Positions 1-8,155 of a stretch of DNA of 32,068 nt are shown here, in pieces; positions within the stretch are counted from its first letter, which is position 1; each line of letters starts with the position of its first letter. The DNA lies in NCBI GenBank assembly GCA_900756555.1, contig CAAEKP010000075.1:1-32068 (forward strand), in the 5' to 3' direction. Origin of the DNA: Peptococcaceae bacterium (GTDB taxonomy: Bacteria; Bacillota; Peptococcia; Peptococcales; Peptococcaceae). The notes under the pieces were generated by a model that saw only the letters and a program-made list of their open reading frames with translations, did no database searches and had not been told where the DNA came from. Both the position numbers and the translations under genes were made by a program.

Positions 1-1
1 T

Positions 2-550
2 ATCAGCATGAGCTTTGTGCCGGAGGATCGCCTGGGCATGGGCTTAGTGGGCGGCATGGATATTGTGCATAATCTGCTGCTGAAGCAGTATCAGGATCAG
101 AAGGGCTTTTTCCTGAACAAAAAGCCTGCGGTGGAAAAAGCGGAGGAAATCAAAGAAAAGCTGGAAATTTCCACGCCAGGCATCAATAAATATCCGGTAA
201 AAAATATGTCCGGCGGGAATATTCAGAAGGTGCTGCTGGGCCGTGAGCTGGACAGTCAGCCGGAAGTGCTGATTACAGCTTACCCGGTGCGCGGGCTGGA
301 TATCAATACCTGTCACAAGATTTATGATTTATTAAATGAAGAAAAGAAAAAGGGCGTGGCTGTGCTGTTCATCGCCGAGGATTTGGATGTGCTGCTGGCA
401 CTGAGCGACCGTATTCTGGTGCTGGCTAACGGCGAAATCACCGGTGTGGTGGATGCCAGAACAGCAACCAAAGAAGAAATTGGTCTGATGATGTTGGGCC
501 ATAAAGCAGATGAAAACGGGAAGCAGGAAGGAGTGGAGCAGCGTGCTTAA
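2..550 (+). CDS. Nucleoside-type ABC transporter ATP-binding protein, C-terminal part (5' end outside window)
   Basis: The reading frame is open from base 2, so the gene begins upstream of the window and only about 182 C-terminal residues are visible. They match the second nucleotide-binding domain of double-ATPase sugar/nucleoside importers (RbsA/YufO type): FVPEDR near the start, the ABC signature NMSGGNIQK, then a Walker B region VLITAYPVRGLD and the switch region VLFIAEDLD. The degenerate Walker B (PVRGLD) is usual for the second domain of this family. It energises uptake by the two permeases directly downstream, with which it overlaps by 8 bases, so the three form one operon. In B. subtilis the equivalent NupNOPQ (YufNOPQ) system imports nucleosides; the substrate here is inferred from permease type only. 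The lipoprotein substrate-binding partner would lie upstream. Confidence 0.9.
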   Translation: MSMSFVPEDRLGMGLVGGMDIVHNLLLKQYQDQKGFFLNKKPAVEKAEEIKEKLEISTPGINKYPVKNMSGGNIQKVLLGRELDSQPEVLITAYPVRGLDINTCHKIYDLLNEEKKKGVAVLFIAEDLDVLLALSDRILVLANGEITGVVDARTATKEEIGLMMLGHKADENGKQEGVEQRA

Positions 551-1616
551 AATTGTGAAAAAAACAGAAGCCACAGGCAAGCAGAAGGTGTTCATCAACG
601 TGATGGGCATCGTGGCTGCGCTGGTAGTAGCTGCTCTGTTTCTGGCCTTTACCGGGTTTAATCCGCTGCAGGTGTATGGCGCCATGCTGGACGGTGCCTT
701 TGGCACATCCTATCGTTTCACGCAGACTGTGGTCAATACAGTGCCGCTGGTGATTTTATCGCTGGGTATCGCTATTGCTTTCCGCATGAAGTTCTGGAAT
801 ATCGGGGCAGAAGGGCAAATGCTGATGGGCGGCTTTTTGGGCGCGTTTTTTGCCTATAACTTTGGCGATCTGCCAAAACCGTTATTGCTGCTGGTGATGC
901 TGATTGCCGGTGCAATTGGCGGCGGCTTGTGGGGGCTGATTCCTGCCTGGCTGAAAGCAAAATTTAACACCAACGAATCTATCACTACGCTGATGCTGAA
1001 CTATGTGGCGCTGAAATGGGTGGTTTATCTGCAATACGGGCCATGGAAAGACCCAAAAGCCATGGGGTTCCCCCGGATGCCGGTGTTCCCGGACAACGCC
1101 ATTCTGCCAAATCTGTTTGGCGTACACATTGGCTGGCTGATTGCGCTGGTGCTGGCTGTGCTGGTGTATTTATTCCTGAATTATTCTAAAAAAGGCTTTG
1201 AGATTGCTATTTTAGGGGAAAGTGAAAATACTGCCCGCTATGCAGGCATCAATATTCCCAAAACCATTCTGGTGGCTGTATTCCTGAGCGGTGCGCTGTG
1301 CGGTCTGGCCGGCATTATTCAGGCTTCCGCGGTGAATAACGAAATGTCCATCGCATTGGCTAACGGGTTGGGCTACACTGCCATCATCACTACCTGGCTG
1401 TCCGGGCTGAGTGCGCCGGTAATTGTGGTGGTATGTACCTTGTTTGCCGTGCTGACCCAGGGCGGTTCTTATATTCAGACAGCCTTTGGCATTTCATCAG
1501 ACGCTGCGGCAATCCTGCAGGCGTTGATTCTGTTCTTTGTGTTGGGCAGTGAATTTTTCACCAAATATAAATTTGTATGGCAGAAGAAAAATCATCAGAC
1601 AAAGGGGGACAATTAA
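543..1616 (+). CDS. ABC transporter permease (nucleoside/BMP-family importer, YufP-like)
   Basis: A 357-residue, strongly hydrophobic protein of the BPD_transp_2 permease family. It has a hydrophilic lysine-rich N-terminus (about 18 residues) followed by roughly eight to ten membrane segments, with the family-typical FWNIGAEGQMLMGG near residue 88 and GESENTARYAGIN in the cytoplasmic coupling region near residue 225. I chose the GTG at 543 because AGGAAGGAG (525-533) sits 9 bases before it; an ATG at 510 is in frame but has no such site. The start overlaps the upstream ATPase stop, a sign of translational coupling. With the following permease it should form the heterodimeric membrane channel of a nucleoside importer. 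Substrate is inferred from homology to YufP/NupP. Confidence 0.9.
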   Translation: MLKIVKKTEATGKQKVFINVMGIVAALVVAALFLAFTGFNPLQVYGAMLDGAFGTSYRFTQTVVNTVPLVILSLGIAIAFRMKFWNIGAEGQMLMGGFLGAFFAYNFGDLPKPLLLLVMLIAGAIGGGLWGLIPAWLKAKFNTNESITTLMLNYVALKWVVYLQYGPWKDPKAMGFPRMPVFPDNAILPNLFGVHIGWLIALVLAVLVYLFLNYSKKGFEIAILGESENTARYAGINIPKTILVAVFLSGALCGLAGIIQASAVNNEMSIALANGLGYTAIITTWLSGLSAPVIVVVCTLFAVLTQGGSYIQTAFGISSDAAAILQALILFFVLGSEFFTKYKFVWQKKNHQTKGDN

Positions 1617-1617
1617 A

Positions 1618-2550
1618 ATGGAATGGTGGATTTCCTTTCTTTCCGCGGCAGTAGTTGCCGGAACACCGCTGTTGTTTGCCACATTGGGCGGCATCTTCAA
1701 TGAGCGGGCTGGTCACTTAAATCTGGGCGTGGAAGGTATGATGATTATGGGCGCTGTGGTGGGCTTTACTGTGGCGCTGAACACTTCAAATGCTGTGCTG
1801 GCTATGCTGATGGCTGGGATTGCCGGGGCGCTGGGTGCGTTGATTTACGCGGTGCTGACCGTTACTCTGCGGGCCAATCAGGTTGTAACCGGCTTAACGC
1901 TGACCATCTTTGGTACAGGCTTTGCCAACTTTTTGGGGCAGTCCATGGTGGGTCAGTCCACACCGGCTGCGGTGAAAGCATTTTTCAGCAGCATTTCGAT
2001 TCCGTTGTTGAGCAAGATTCCAATATTGGGGCCTGTGTTCTTCCAGAAAGATATTTTTATTTATTGCGGTTATGTGCTGGTTATTTTAGCGGGTCTGTAT
2101 CTGTACAAAACACAGATTGGCCTGAATCTGCGGGCTGTGGGTGAAAACCCTGCTGCGGCTGATGCTGCCAGCGTGCCGGTTACTTTATACAAATATGTGC
2201 ATGTGCTGCTGGGCGGTGCATTGTGTGGTCTGGGCGGCTCCTATCTGTCACTGGTGTATGTGCAGTCCTGGCAGACAAGCATCACAGCCGGCATGGGCTG
2301 GATTGCAGTGGCGCTGGTTATCTTCTCCACCTGGAATCCGTTTAAAACATTTTTATCGGCCTATCTGTTTGGCGGCCTGAGCATTTTAGGCTTCCGGTTG
2401 CAGAGTGCAGGCATCCATGTATCCCAGTATCTGCTGGACATGGCGCCGTATCTGGTGACTATTCTGGTGCTGGTGGTACTGTCCATGGATGAACGGAAAA
2501 GCGCCGGGCCAAAAGGGTTGGGTACGCCATATTTCCGTGAAGAACGGTAG
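1618..2550 (+). CDS. ABC transporter permease (nucleoside/BMP-family importer, YufQ-like)
   Basis: A 310-residue membrane protein, second permease of the importer. It opens directly with a membrane segment and carries GIFNERAGHLNLGVEGMMIMG near residue 25, the hallmark of the shorter permease of this pair, plus GLNLRAVGENPAAADAA near residue 170, the ATPase-contacting loop. An in-frame open reading extends upstream to 1537, but that part overlaps the previous gene. The ATG at 1618 is preceded by AAAGGGGG (1601-1608) at 9 bases and lies 1 base after the previous stop. Role: forms the translocation pore with the preceding permease. It is the last gene of the operon, followed by a strong terminator. 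Confidence 0.9.
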   Translation: MEWWISFLSAAVVAGTPLLFATLGGIFNERAGHLNLGVEGMMIMGAVVGFTVALNTSNAVLAMLMAGIAGALGALIYAVLTVTLRANQVVTGLTLTIFGTGFANFLGQSMVGQSTPAAVKAFFSSISIPLLSKIPILGPVFFQKDIFIYCGYVLVILAGLYLYKTQIGLNLRAVGENPAAADAASVPVTLYKYVHVLLGGALCGLGGSYLSLVYVQSWQTSITAGMGWIAVALVIFSTWNPFKTFLSAYLFGGLSILGFRLQSAGIHVSQYLLDMAPYLVTILVLVVLSMDERKSAGPKGLGTPYFREER

Positions 2551-2570
2551 AAGGTATATATAAATTATAA

Positions 2571-2612
2571 GCTGCATCGTGAGATAAAGTATCTCTGCGA
2601 TGCAGCTTTTTT
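2571..2612 (+). terminator. Intrinsic terminator of the ABC importer operon
   Basis: GCTGCATCG (2571-2579) pairs with CGATGCAGC (2598-2606), with an inner GAGATA/TATCTC stem (2581-2586 with 2590-2595), followed by six T. It starts 20 bases after the last permease stop. Confidence 0.9.
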
Positions 2613-2654
2613 GGTGTTTGCAGTGTTATTTGCTGTTTTATACTGAAAGAATTT

Positions 2655-3986
2655 CTACAGCCCTTTCTTTTGTTTCTTGTCCTCATACATACGCTTATCG
2701 CCAAGATGAATTAATTGCTGTATGTCCTGTGTTTCCTCCGGGAAAAAGGCGTAACCGATACTTGTTGAAAGGGAAAGCTCTGTTTGTGAAAGCAGAAGCG
2801 GTTTTTCTATTTCCATCTGAAGCTTTGCAATACATTTATTGCAGTCCGCCACTTCACTGCAATGCTCAATGATAATGATAAATTCATCGCCGCCGACACG
2901 GGCAACGATATCCTCTTTCCATAAGGCGGTTACCATTCGTTTGGCAACTTCTTTTAAAACGATATCCCCGCAGTCATGCCCGTAAGTATCATTGATTATT
3001 TTAAAATTATCAATATCACAATACAGAAGGGTTAAAGGTACTTTAGTGTTGCTGCATCGCAATTCAAGATAATCCATCAGCTTATGACGGTTTATAAGGC
3101 CGGTGAGAGAGTCCCTGTCTGCCCACTCTTTTAAATTCTGATTATGTTTTTCTAAAATGTAAACGAGGATTGTGAGCAAAATTGTAATTCCTAAGCTGAT
3201 TGCCAATATCCATGCACAGCCTGCCATGTTATACCAGCTCTTTTTAGGCGAAAGTTCCAGTTGCCAGGTATGATTGGGCACGCGCAAATTGCCTACAACA
3301 GACTTGCGGTCCTGATAATGTGATGAGGAGGATATTACGATTTTTTCACCATCAATAACCGTAGTCAGACGATACTGAAAATTATTGCGCTCTATCTCCT
3401 GCAACAATAAAGAATCCAGCGCTTCAGGGAGATCCAAGACAATTACAGAAAATCCCCAAAAGGTTTCTGCGCCGTTTGCGTCCGTTAAATAAATGGGATT
3501 TCTGGCTACAATGCCAAAGCCGCCCTGTGTCAGTGGATAAGGGCCGGAAAGTGTGATTTCATGCGACTCTTTGGCAAGAATGGCGTCTGCTTTTCTTTTT
3601 TCATTTTCAAAAACATTACCGCCGATGGACTTTTCATTTCCCTTTATGGGATAACAATACTCAACGGTTCCGCCGGGAAGGCATTGTATTGCGCGAATCC
3701 CGGTATTTTCGCTAATAATTGCCTGCGATAAATGATCAAAAGTTTTTTTCGATATCTCGCCATTGTGATCAATAATAATGGTTTCAAAAATATCCGTTTT
3801 ATGAAATAAGGAATTTAGCAGACTTTCTAATCTGGTACCATATACTTCGCTGATATACATGGCCTCGTTCCGTTTATATTCCATGCTGGAATGTGCGTAC
3901 AGATAGGTGATTAAGATAGAGATGATTATGCCGCATGTACAGATGATTAAATGAAATTTCTTTTTGCTTGTGTCCAGCAATGTCAT
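2655..3986 (-). CDS. Membrane-anchored diguanylate cyclase with CHASE-type sensor (GGDEF protein)
   Basis: A 443-residue protein that should make cyclic di-GMP from two GTP. Order of parts: a membrane segment at residues 12-30; an extracytoplasmic region of about 220 residues containing GIRAIQCLPGG, resembling a CHASE ligand-binding domain; a second membrane segment near 255-280; a short linker; then a GGDEF domain with RDSLTGLINR, CDIDNFKIINDTYGHDCGD and an intact active-site loop RVGGDEF near residue 365. The inhibitory RxxD site is absent: the matching positions read WKED. No EAL domain. An ATG at 3986 is used, but AAAGGGGG lies only 2 bases before it; the in-frame TTG two codons later (3980) has 8-base spacing and may be the true start. 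Monocistronic and opposite to both neighbours. The ligand sensed is unknown. Confidence 0.88.
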   Translation of the reverse strand: MTLLDTSKKKFHLIICTCGIIISILITYLYAHSSMEYKRNEAMYISEVYGTRLESLLNSLFHKTDIFETIIIDHNGEISKKTFDHLSQAIISENTGIRAIQCLPGGTVEYCYPIKGNEKSIGGNVFENEKRKADAILAKESHEITLSGPYPLTQGGFGIVARNPIYLTDANGAETFWGFSVIVLDLPEALDSLLLQEIERNNFQYRLTTVIDGEKIVISSSSHYQDRKSVVGNLRVPNHTWQLELSPKKSWYNMAGCAWILAISLGITILLTILVYILEKHNQNLKEWADRDSLTGLINRHKLMDYLELRCSNTKVPLTLLYCDIDNFKIINDTYGHDCGDIVLKEVAKRMVTALWKEDIVARVGGDEFIIIIEHCSEVADCNKCIAKLQMEIEKPLLLSQTELSLSTSIGYAFFPEETQDIQQLIHLGDKRMYEDKKQKKGL

Positions 3987-4062
3987 CGCCCCCTTTGATG
4001 CTGTAATTGTTTTAGCTTGGCCTCGGCGTATTCAACCTTGGCAAGCTGGCTTACTCTGTCAA

Positions 4063-4071
4063 ATTATATCA
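4063..4071 (-). promoter_or_regulatory. Candidate extended -10 promoter of the GGDEF gene
   Basis: On the minus strand the sequence reads TGATATAAT: an extended -10 (TGn) with a perfect TATAAT, about 75 bases before the start. No good -35 is visible. In the leader, AGCTTG/CAAGCT arms (4014-4047) could form a hairpin; I do not recognise a riboswitch class there. Confidence 0.45.
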
Positions 4072-4151
4072 TACTTTGCAGGGGAATTACAGGCTGGCAA
4101 TGAAAATTTGCCTGTTTTGTCTGTCGAAAGGCTCATTTTAGTTGCTTCTGT

Positions 4152-4180
4152 TTGAACAAATCTTCTGAATATGTTACACT
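4152..4180 (+). promoter_or_regulatory. Promoter of the GNAT gene
   Basis: TTGAAC (4152-4157), 17-base spacer, TACACT (4175-4180), placed 37 bases before the acetyltransferase start. Confidence 0.55.
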
Positions 4181-4217
4181 GACAATATAAAATCAGAATA
4201 ATAAGGAGTGATGCAGG

Positions 4218-4721
4218 ATGCTGCGATTGCGGGAATATCAGAACAGTGATGCCAGACGGATTGTTGCCTGGCTGGAGGATGAGCGGCAGTTTGCCCGCTG
4301 GGCGGCGGGGCGTATGCAGTGGCCGCTGACGGAGGAACGTTTTCAGGATTTTGCGGCGGAGCTGTTGAAAGATTCACGCACCATGCTGGTGACAGCGGCG
4401 GATGAATTAAATGAGCCTGTGGGCTTTTTGTGCATGACCAAAGCAGATTATGAGAAGCACAGGATTCATTTTTGTTTTATTGTGGTCAGCAATAAGAGCA
4501 GAGGCAAGGGCTATGGCACACAGATGTTGCAGCAGGCCATCCGCTACGCTGCCGAATTATTGCAGATGCAGCGCATCACCCTGCGGGTGTTTGAGGATAA
4601 TGCTGCCGCGCGGCACTGTTATCAGAAAATTGGCTTCAAGGACGAAGCCTACTATCCAGCCGCGTTTGAGTGGCAGAACGAAACCTGGGCCGCCTACGAC
4701 ATGGCGTGGACGGGTGTGTAA
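4218..4721 (+). CDS. GNAT family N-acetyltransferase (RimJ/RimL-like)
   Basis: A 167-residue acetyl-CoA-dependent acyltransferase. The acetyl-CoA pyrophosphate-binding loop is visible as NKSRGKGYGTQML (about residues 93-105; pattern R/QxxGxG/A), preceded by the beta-4 strand HFCFIVV and followed by LQMQRITLRVFEDNAAARHCYQKIGF, the typical C-terminal core that closes over the cofactor. The length fits a single-domain GNAT. AAGGAG (4203-4208) lies 9 bases before the ATG. It is a single-gene unit with its own promoter and terminator. Substrate (protein N-terminus, small amine or antibiotic) cannot be told from sequence; the W-rich N-terminal part resembles the RimJ/RimL group. Confidence 0.88.
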   Translation: MLRLREYQNSDARRIVAWLEDERQFARWAAGRMQWPLTEERFQDFAAELLKDSRTMLVTAADELNEPVGFLCMTKADYEKHRIHFCFIVVSNKSRGKGYGTQMLQQAIRYAAELLQMQRITLRVFEDNAAARHCYQKIGFKDEAYYPAAFEWQNETWAAYDMAWTGV

Positions 4722-4747
4722 ACAGAGAGGAAAACAGAATAGAGCAG

Positions 4748-4789
4748 GCGCTTGTGCTGTACAACTTTGTGCAGTGCAGGCGCTTTTTT
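4748..4789 (+). terminator. Terminator after the GNAT gene
   Basis: A 16-bp stem (4748-4763 with 4768-4783) in which every non-Watson-Crick position is a G-U wobble, a four-base loop, then six T (4784-4789). It is textbook rho-independent. Confidence 0.88.
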
Positions 4790-4801
4790 GTTGTTTAAAA
4801 T

Positions 4802-4831
4802 TAGTTCCGCAATCAAATGATTGCGGAACTA
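4802..4831. repeat. Perfect 14-bp inverted repeat upstream of the first hydrolase
   Basis: TAGTTCCGCAATCA (4802-4815) and its exact reverse complement (4818-4831) are separated by AA. No T-run follows, so it is not a terminator for rightward transcription. A smaller AAAGCATT/AATGCTTT hairpin lies at 4901-4921. Both sit in the 236-base gap between the GNAT gene and the hydrolase. They could be an operator for a dimeric regulator or a leader hairpin. Confidence 0.6.
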
Positions 4832-4957
4832 GGCAACTAAAGAAGACAAAGAAATTCTTTTAGAACCTATAAGTTAAAGCTATACTAAAAGCAGTTAAGA
4901 AAAGCATTTTAAGAATGCTTTACAAAGTACAATATTAATTTTTAGGAGGACGTCATT

Positions 4958-7009
4958 ATGTTAGAAAGAAAAGCAGCAGCAGACAAAATTCTGTTACTTG
5001 GCGTGGACGGTTTAGATCCAAGCTTAACACGTAAGTATGTAGACAAAGGGATTATGCCGAATGTAAAAAAATATATTGAACGGGGCGCTTGCCGGGAAGA
5101 CCTGGTATTACTGGGTGGACATCCAACCATTACCCCTCCAATGTGGACAACACTGGCTTGTGGTTGTAACTCCAATGTACATGGTATTACAGACTTCTTT
5201 GGTCGCGGTAGTGACATCCATCAGGCAAGATATAATCTGGACTCCAGACATTGCAAAGCGGAGCCTCTGTGGAACTGCTTCGCAGAAGCTGGCAAAAAAA
5301 CTTTAGTATTCCACTGGCCTGGTTCTTCCTGGCCTCCAACCTCTGATAGCGAAAATTTATTCGTAATTGATGGTACTTCTCCAGGCAGCGTTGGTATGGC
5401 AACTTCTCAGATTGAATCTGAATGCATCTTAGGTGCTAGTACAGCATTCAAGAAAACAACCTTTATTCCAAAAGCTCCTATGGAAGCCAGCGCCGCTTGT
5501 GTAATTACTGATTTGGATTTAGAAGATACTGGCGGAGGTATTGACTTGCTGGGTGGCATTGGCGATACAAGTGATGAATATCCAGCATACTATGTGGAAA
5601 CCAGAGACCAGATGACAACCACTACAACCGAAGCCTATGTTGACATGGTACAGTCCGTAATTAAGGATGCAACTGGTTGGGTGAACGCTCCAGCAGATGC
5701 AAAAGAATTTGACATTTTGTTCAGCGGCGGTTTGATTCGCAGACCTGCATTGATTTTGAAAGATGAACAGGGTGTATATTCTAAAGTGGCAATGTACAAA
5801 TCAAAAAAACAGGAAGAACCAATGGTGGTATTGCCATTAGGCGAAATGGTTCCTGAAATAATTGATGAAGCCTATGTAAACGATACAAAATATAATGTAA
5901 ACCGCAATATGAGACTGTTGAAACTGGACCCAAATGGTGAATCTTTGACTTTATATATTTCTGGCTCCATGGATATTGAAAATGATACCTGTTATTCTCC
6001 AAGAAGAATGTTCCGTGATATTGCCGATAATGTGGGTTATCCACCTCCAACAAGCTTATTGGGTCGTCAGGATTCCATGCTGATTACTGACTGCATGCTG
6101 GCAAACTGGTATGTCACTGCTGACTGGCAGGCACGCGCAATTCACTATTTGATTGAAAATGAAGATTTGGATGTGGTATTCTCTCACTTCCATGCCGTGG
6201 ACTTAGAAGAACACCAGTTTATTAAACACTTAGCAGATCGTCCATTTAACAGACAGCCGGTTGAAGTTGCAGAAAAATGGATGGAAGATCTGTATATGCA
6301 GACGGACTATTATCTGGGTCAGTTCTTACATTACTTAGATGAAGGTTGGACCATTTGTATCTTCTCTGATCACGCTCAGGTAGCTCCTGCTCATGAAATT
6401 CCATTGTTTATGGAAGGCGGCGCTTGCACCATTCCTTGGATGGAAAAAATGGGTTACACCGTTCCAATTCGTAACGAAAAAGGTGAAGTTGTAGATTTAG
6501 ACTGGACCAAAACAAAAGCAGTTATGCTGAACTTTGGTCATATCTATTTGAACATTAAAGGTAGAAACAAACACATGGTAGACGGTGTGGAAATTGACGG
6601 GATTGTAGATCCGGCGGATCAGTTTGAATTGGAAGAAGAAATTATTACAAAATTGTATGAAGAAAAATCTCCAGAAACAGGTCACCGTATCATTTCCATT
6701 GCATTACGCAATAAAGATGCTATTTTGTTAGGGCAAGGTGGCCCAGAAGCAGGTGATATTATCTGCTGGTTGGCAGAAGGTTATAACTTTGACCACGGTG
6801 ACTGCATTTCTACCACCAATGGTGAAAGCGATACTTCTGTATCTCCAATCTTTATCGGCGCAGGGAAAGGCTTTAAAACAGGCTACTACACCGACAGACA
6901 TTTGCGCCAGATTGACTTCGCTCCTACTGTTGCAGTACTTGGCGGCGTAAGAATGCCAGAACAGTGCGAAGGTGCACCAATGTATCAGTTATTTGAAAAT
7001 GAATATTAA
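4958..7009 (+). CDS. Alkaline-phosphatase-superfamily hydrolase (type I phosphodiesterase/nucleotide pyrophosphatase-like), copy A
   Basis: A 683-residue metal-dependent hydrolase. The superfamily metal and catalytic signatures are in order: LLLGVDGLDP with metal ligand Asp17; TPPMWTTLACG with the likely nucleophile Thr65 (aligned with the NPP-family Thr); VFSHFHAVDLEEHQF near residues 405-420; IFSDHAQ near 467; and GYNFDHGDCIS near 610. There is no signal peptide or membrane segment, so it should act in the cytoplasm, unlike most phosphodiesterases of this superfamily. AGGAGGA (4944-4950) sits 7 bases before the ATG. A close paralogue lies at 8156. Expected to cleave a phosphate or sulfate (di)ester; the substrate is not readable from sequence. 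A phosphonate hydrolase or sulfatase-like role is possible, but no sulfatase CxPxR motif is seen. Confidence 0.85.
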   Translation: MLERKAAADKILLLGVDGLDPSLTRKYVDKGIMPNVKKYIERGACREDLVLLGGHPTITPPMWTTLACGCNSNVHGITDFFGRGSDIHQARYNLDSRHCKAEPLWNCFAEAGKKTLVFHWPGSSWPPTSDSENLFVIDGTSPGSVGMATSQIESECILGASTAFKKTTFIPKAPMEASAACVITDLDLEDTGGGIDLLGGIGDTSDEYPAYYVETRDQMTTTTTEAYVDMVQSVIKDATGWVNAPADAKEFDILFSGGLIRRPALILKDEQGVYSKVAMYKSKKQEEPMVVLPLGEMVPEIIDEAYVNDTKYNVNRNMRLLKLDPNGESLTLYISGSMDIENDTCYSPRRMFRDIADNVGYPPPTSLLGRQDSMLITDCMLANWYVTADWQARAIHYLIENEDLDVVFSHFHAVDLEEHQFIKHLADRPFNRQPVEVAEKWMEDLYMQTDYYLGQFLHYLDEGWTICIFSDHAQVAPAHEIPLFMEGGACTIPWMEKMGYTVPIRNEKGEVVDLDWTKTKAVMLNFGHIYLNIKGRNKHMVDGVEIDGIVDPADQFELEEEIITKLYEEKSPETGHRIISIALRNKDAILLGQGGPEAGDIICWLAEGYNFDHGDCISTTNGESDTSVSPIFIGAGKGFKTGYYTDRHLRQIDFAPTVAVLGGVRMPEQCEGAPMYQLFENEY

Positions 7010-7036
7010 TCTGTAATATAAGGTTACAGCATAAAA

Positions 7037-7083
7037 TCAGGGAGTGTGGAAAAGTGAATAAGATAGCTTTCCGTACTCCCTGA
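7037..7083. terminator. Hairpin between the convergent hydrolase A and LysR genes
   Basis: TCAGGGAGT (7037-7045) pairs with ACTCCCTGA (7075-7083), extended inward by GTGGAAA with TTTCCGT. On the minus strand the stem is followed by TTTTA, so it best serves the LysR gene; on the plus strand no T-run follows, but it may still end or protect the hydrolase transcript. Confidence 0.65.
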
Positions 7084-7099
7084 AAAATATAGAACTATA

Positions 7100-8005
7100 T
7101 TAATTGGGTTGAATCAAGGACAGAAATGTATGTTCAATTTCTTCTAAATATTCTAAAGGAACGGTTTTTTTGGCAATCATAACAAAATAAAAAATAACCC
7201 CAGTTTTTCGTAAAACGAATTCCGTTTTATCAAAAATATCTTCAAAAATGAAATGTCCTTTATTGATAGGCAAATCAATTGTATAATGCTCAAAATTTTT
7301 GATATTTTTCTTAAGATTCATTTTAGTAGATACGGTGTGCAGTAAATTGCTGTGTAAAAATGTAGAAAAATCGATTCCATTTAGGGTGTTACGTAAAATA
7401 GAGATGGGATATTTTCGCAAATGATGAAAGGTAATATTGTCAACCTCCAATAAAGGTGAATCTTTTGCTATCCATATATATAGTGGTACAGAATATAAAC
7501 TTCTAGCATAATATTCATTTTTAGGAAGAATACTTTTGAAATACCGATCTGTGTTATCACAATAAATGCATACATCACTGTCTTTATAGAAAGTTGTTAA
7601 GTTTTCACTGATTGTAAATGCGGATATATAAAAATTTACCCAGGAAAATGCGGAAGAAATTTTTTCTAGAAAAACATCGGCATATAGAGTAACAAGAGCT
7701 TCAGATAGTTTAATGTAAATATCTTCTCTGGGTCGTTCATGTGTAGTGGCAAGAATATTCATATTGTGAAAGATGTTTGTCTGCTCTTCTAAAATTAAAA
7801 GTGCGGAAGTATATAAACTGTTTCCAGCTTCCGTGGGAACAACGCCATTTATGGAGCGTACAAAAAGCTGTATATTAAGCTCTTTTTCTAATTTAGAAAT
7901 AATGGCAGATAACGATTGACGGGAAATCTGTAAAGATTCTGCCGCAGAAGTAATCGATTTTAATTGATATATTTCAACAAAATAATGAAGCTGTTCAAAT
8001 GTCAT
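7100..8005 (-). CDS. LysR-type transcriptional regulator
   Basis: A 301-residue regulator. The N-terminal winged helix-turn-helix is clear: FEQLHYFVEIYQLKSITSAA, then LQISRQSLSAIISKLEKEL and LFVRSINGVVPTEAG (about residues 3-65), the standard LTTR DNA-binding domain. The remaining ~230 residues fit the effector-binding region but are poorly conserved to my eye. GGGG at 8 bases before the ATG at 8005 decides this start over an in-frame GTG at 8014. It is divergent from hydrolase B and convergent with hydrolase A, the usual position for a LysR protein controlling the neighbouring operon in response to a pathway metabolite. The effector is unknown. Confidence 0.9.
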   Translation of the reverse strand: MTFEQLHYFVEIYQLKSITSAAESLQISRQSLSAIISKLEKELNIQLFVRSINGVVPTEAGNSLYTSALLILEEQTNIFHNMNILATTHERPREDIYIKLSEALVTLYADVFLEKISSAFSWVNFYISAFTISENLTTFYKDSDVCIYCDNTDRYFKSILPKNEYYARSLYSVPLYIWIAKDSPLLEVDNITFHHLRKYPISILRNTLNGIDFSTFLHSNLLHTVSTKMNLKKNIKNFEHYTIDLPINKGHFIFEDIFDKTEFVLRKTGVIFYFVMIAKKTVPLEYLEEIEHTFLSLIQPN

Positions 8006-8029
8006 AAGTTTCACCCCAATTGGCTATTA

Positions 8030-8076
8030 GTTAAATATAAATAATAGAAAGTATAACATAAAATAAAATATTTAAC
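8030..8076. promoter_or_regulatory. Candidate LysR operator: spaced inverted repeat in the divergent promoter region
   Basis: GTTAAATAT (8030-8038) and ATATTTAAC (8068-8076) are exact inverted copies 29 bases apart, within the very AT-rich gap between the LysR gene and hydrolase B. LysR tetramers commonly bind such split sites. AT-richness raises the chance of a random match. Confidence 0.4.
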
Positions 8077-8155
8077 AACGAATGTTTTCAAGTGTAATGC
8101 AAATGAAAAAATGGTAGCCCATGCGTTATCTCGCTGAGCAGAAAGGAGTAAGAAA

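Noticed and set aside
4014..4047. c-di-GMP riboswitch in the leader of the GGDEF gene
   Set aside because: Only a simple hairpin is present; the conserved GEMM sequence blocks are missing.
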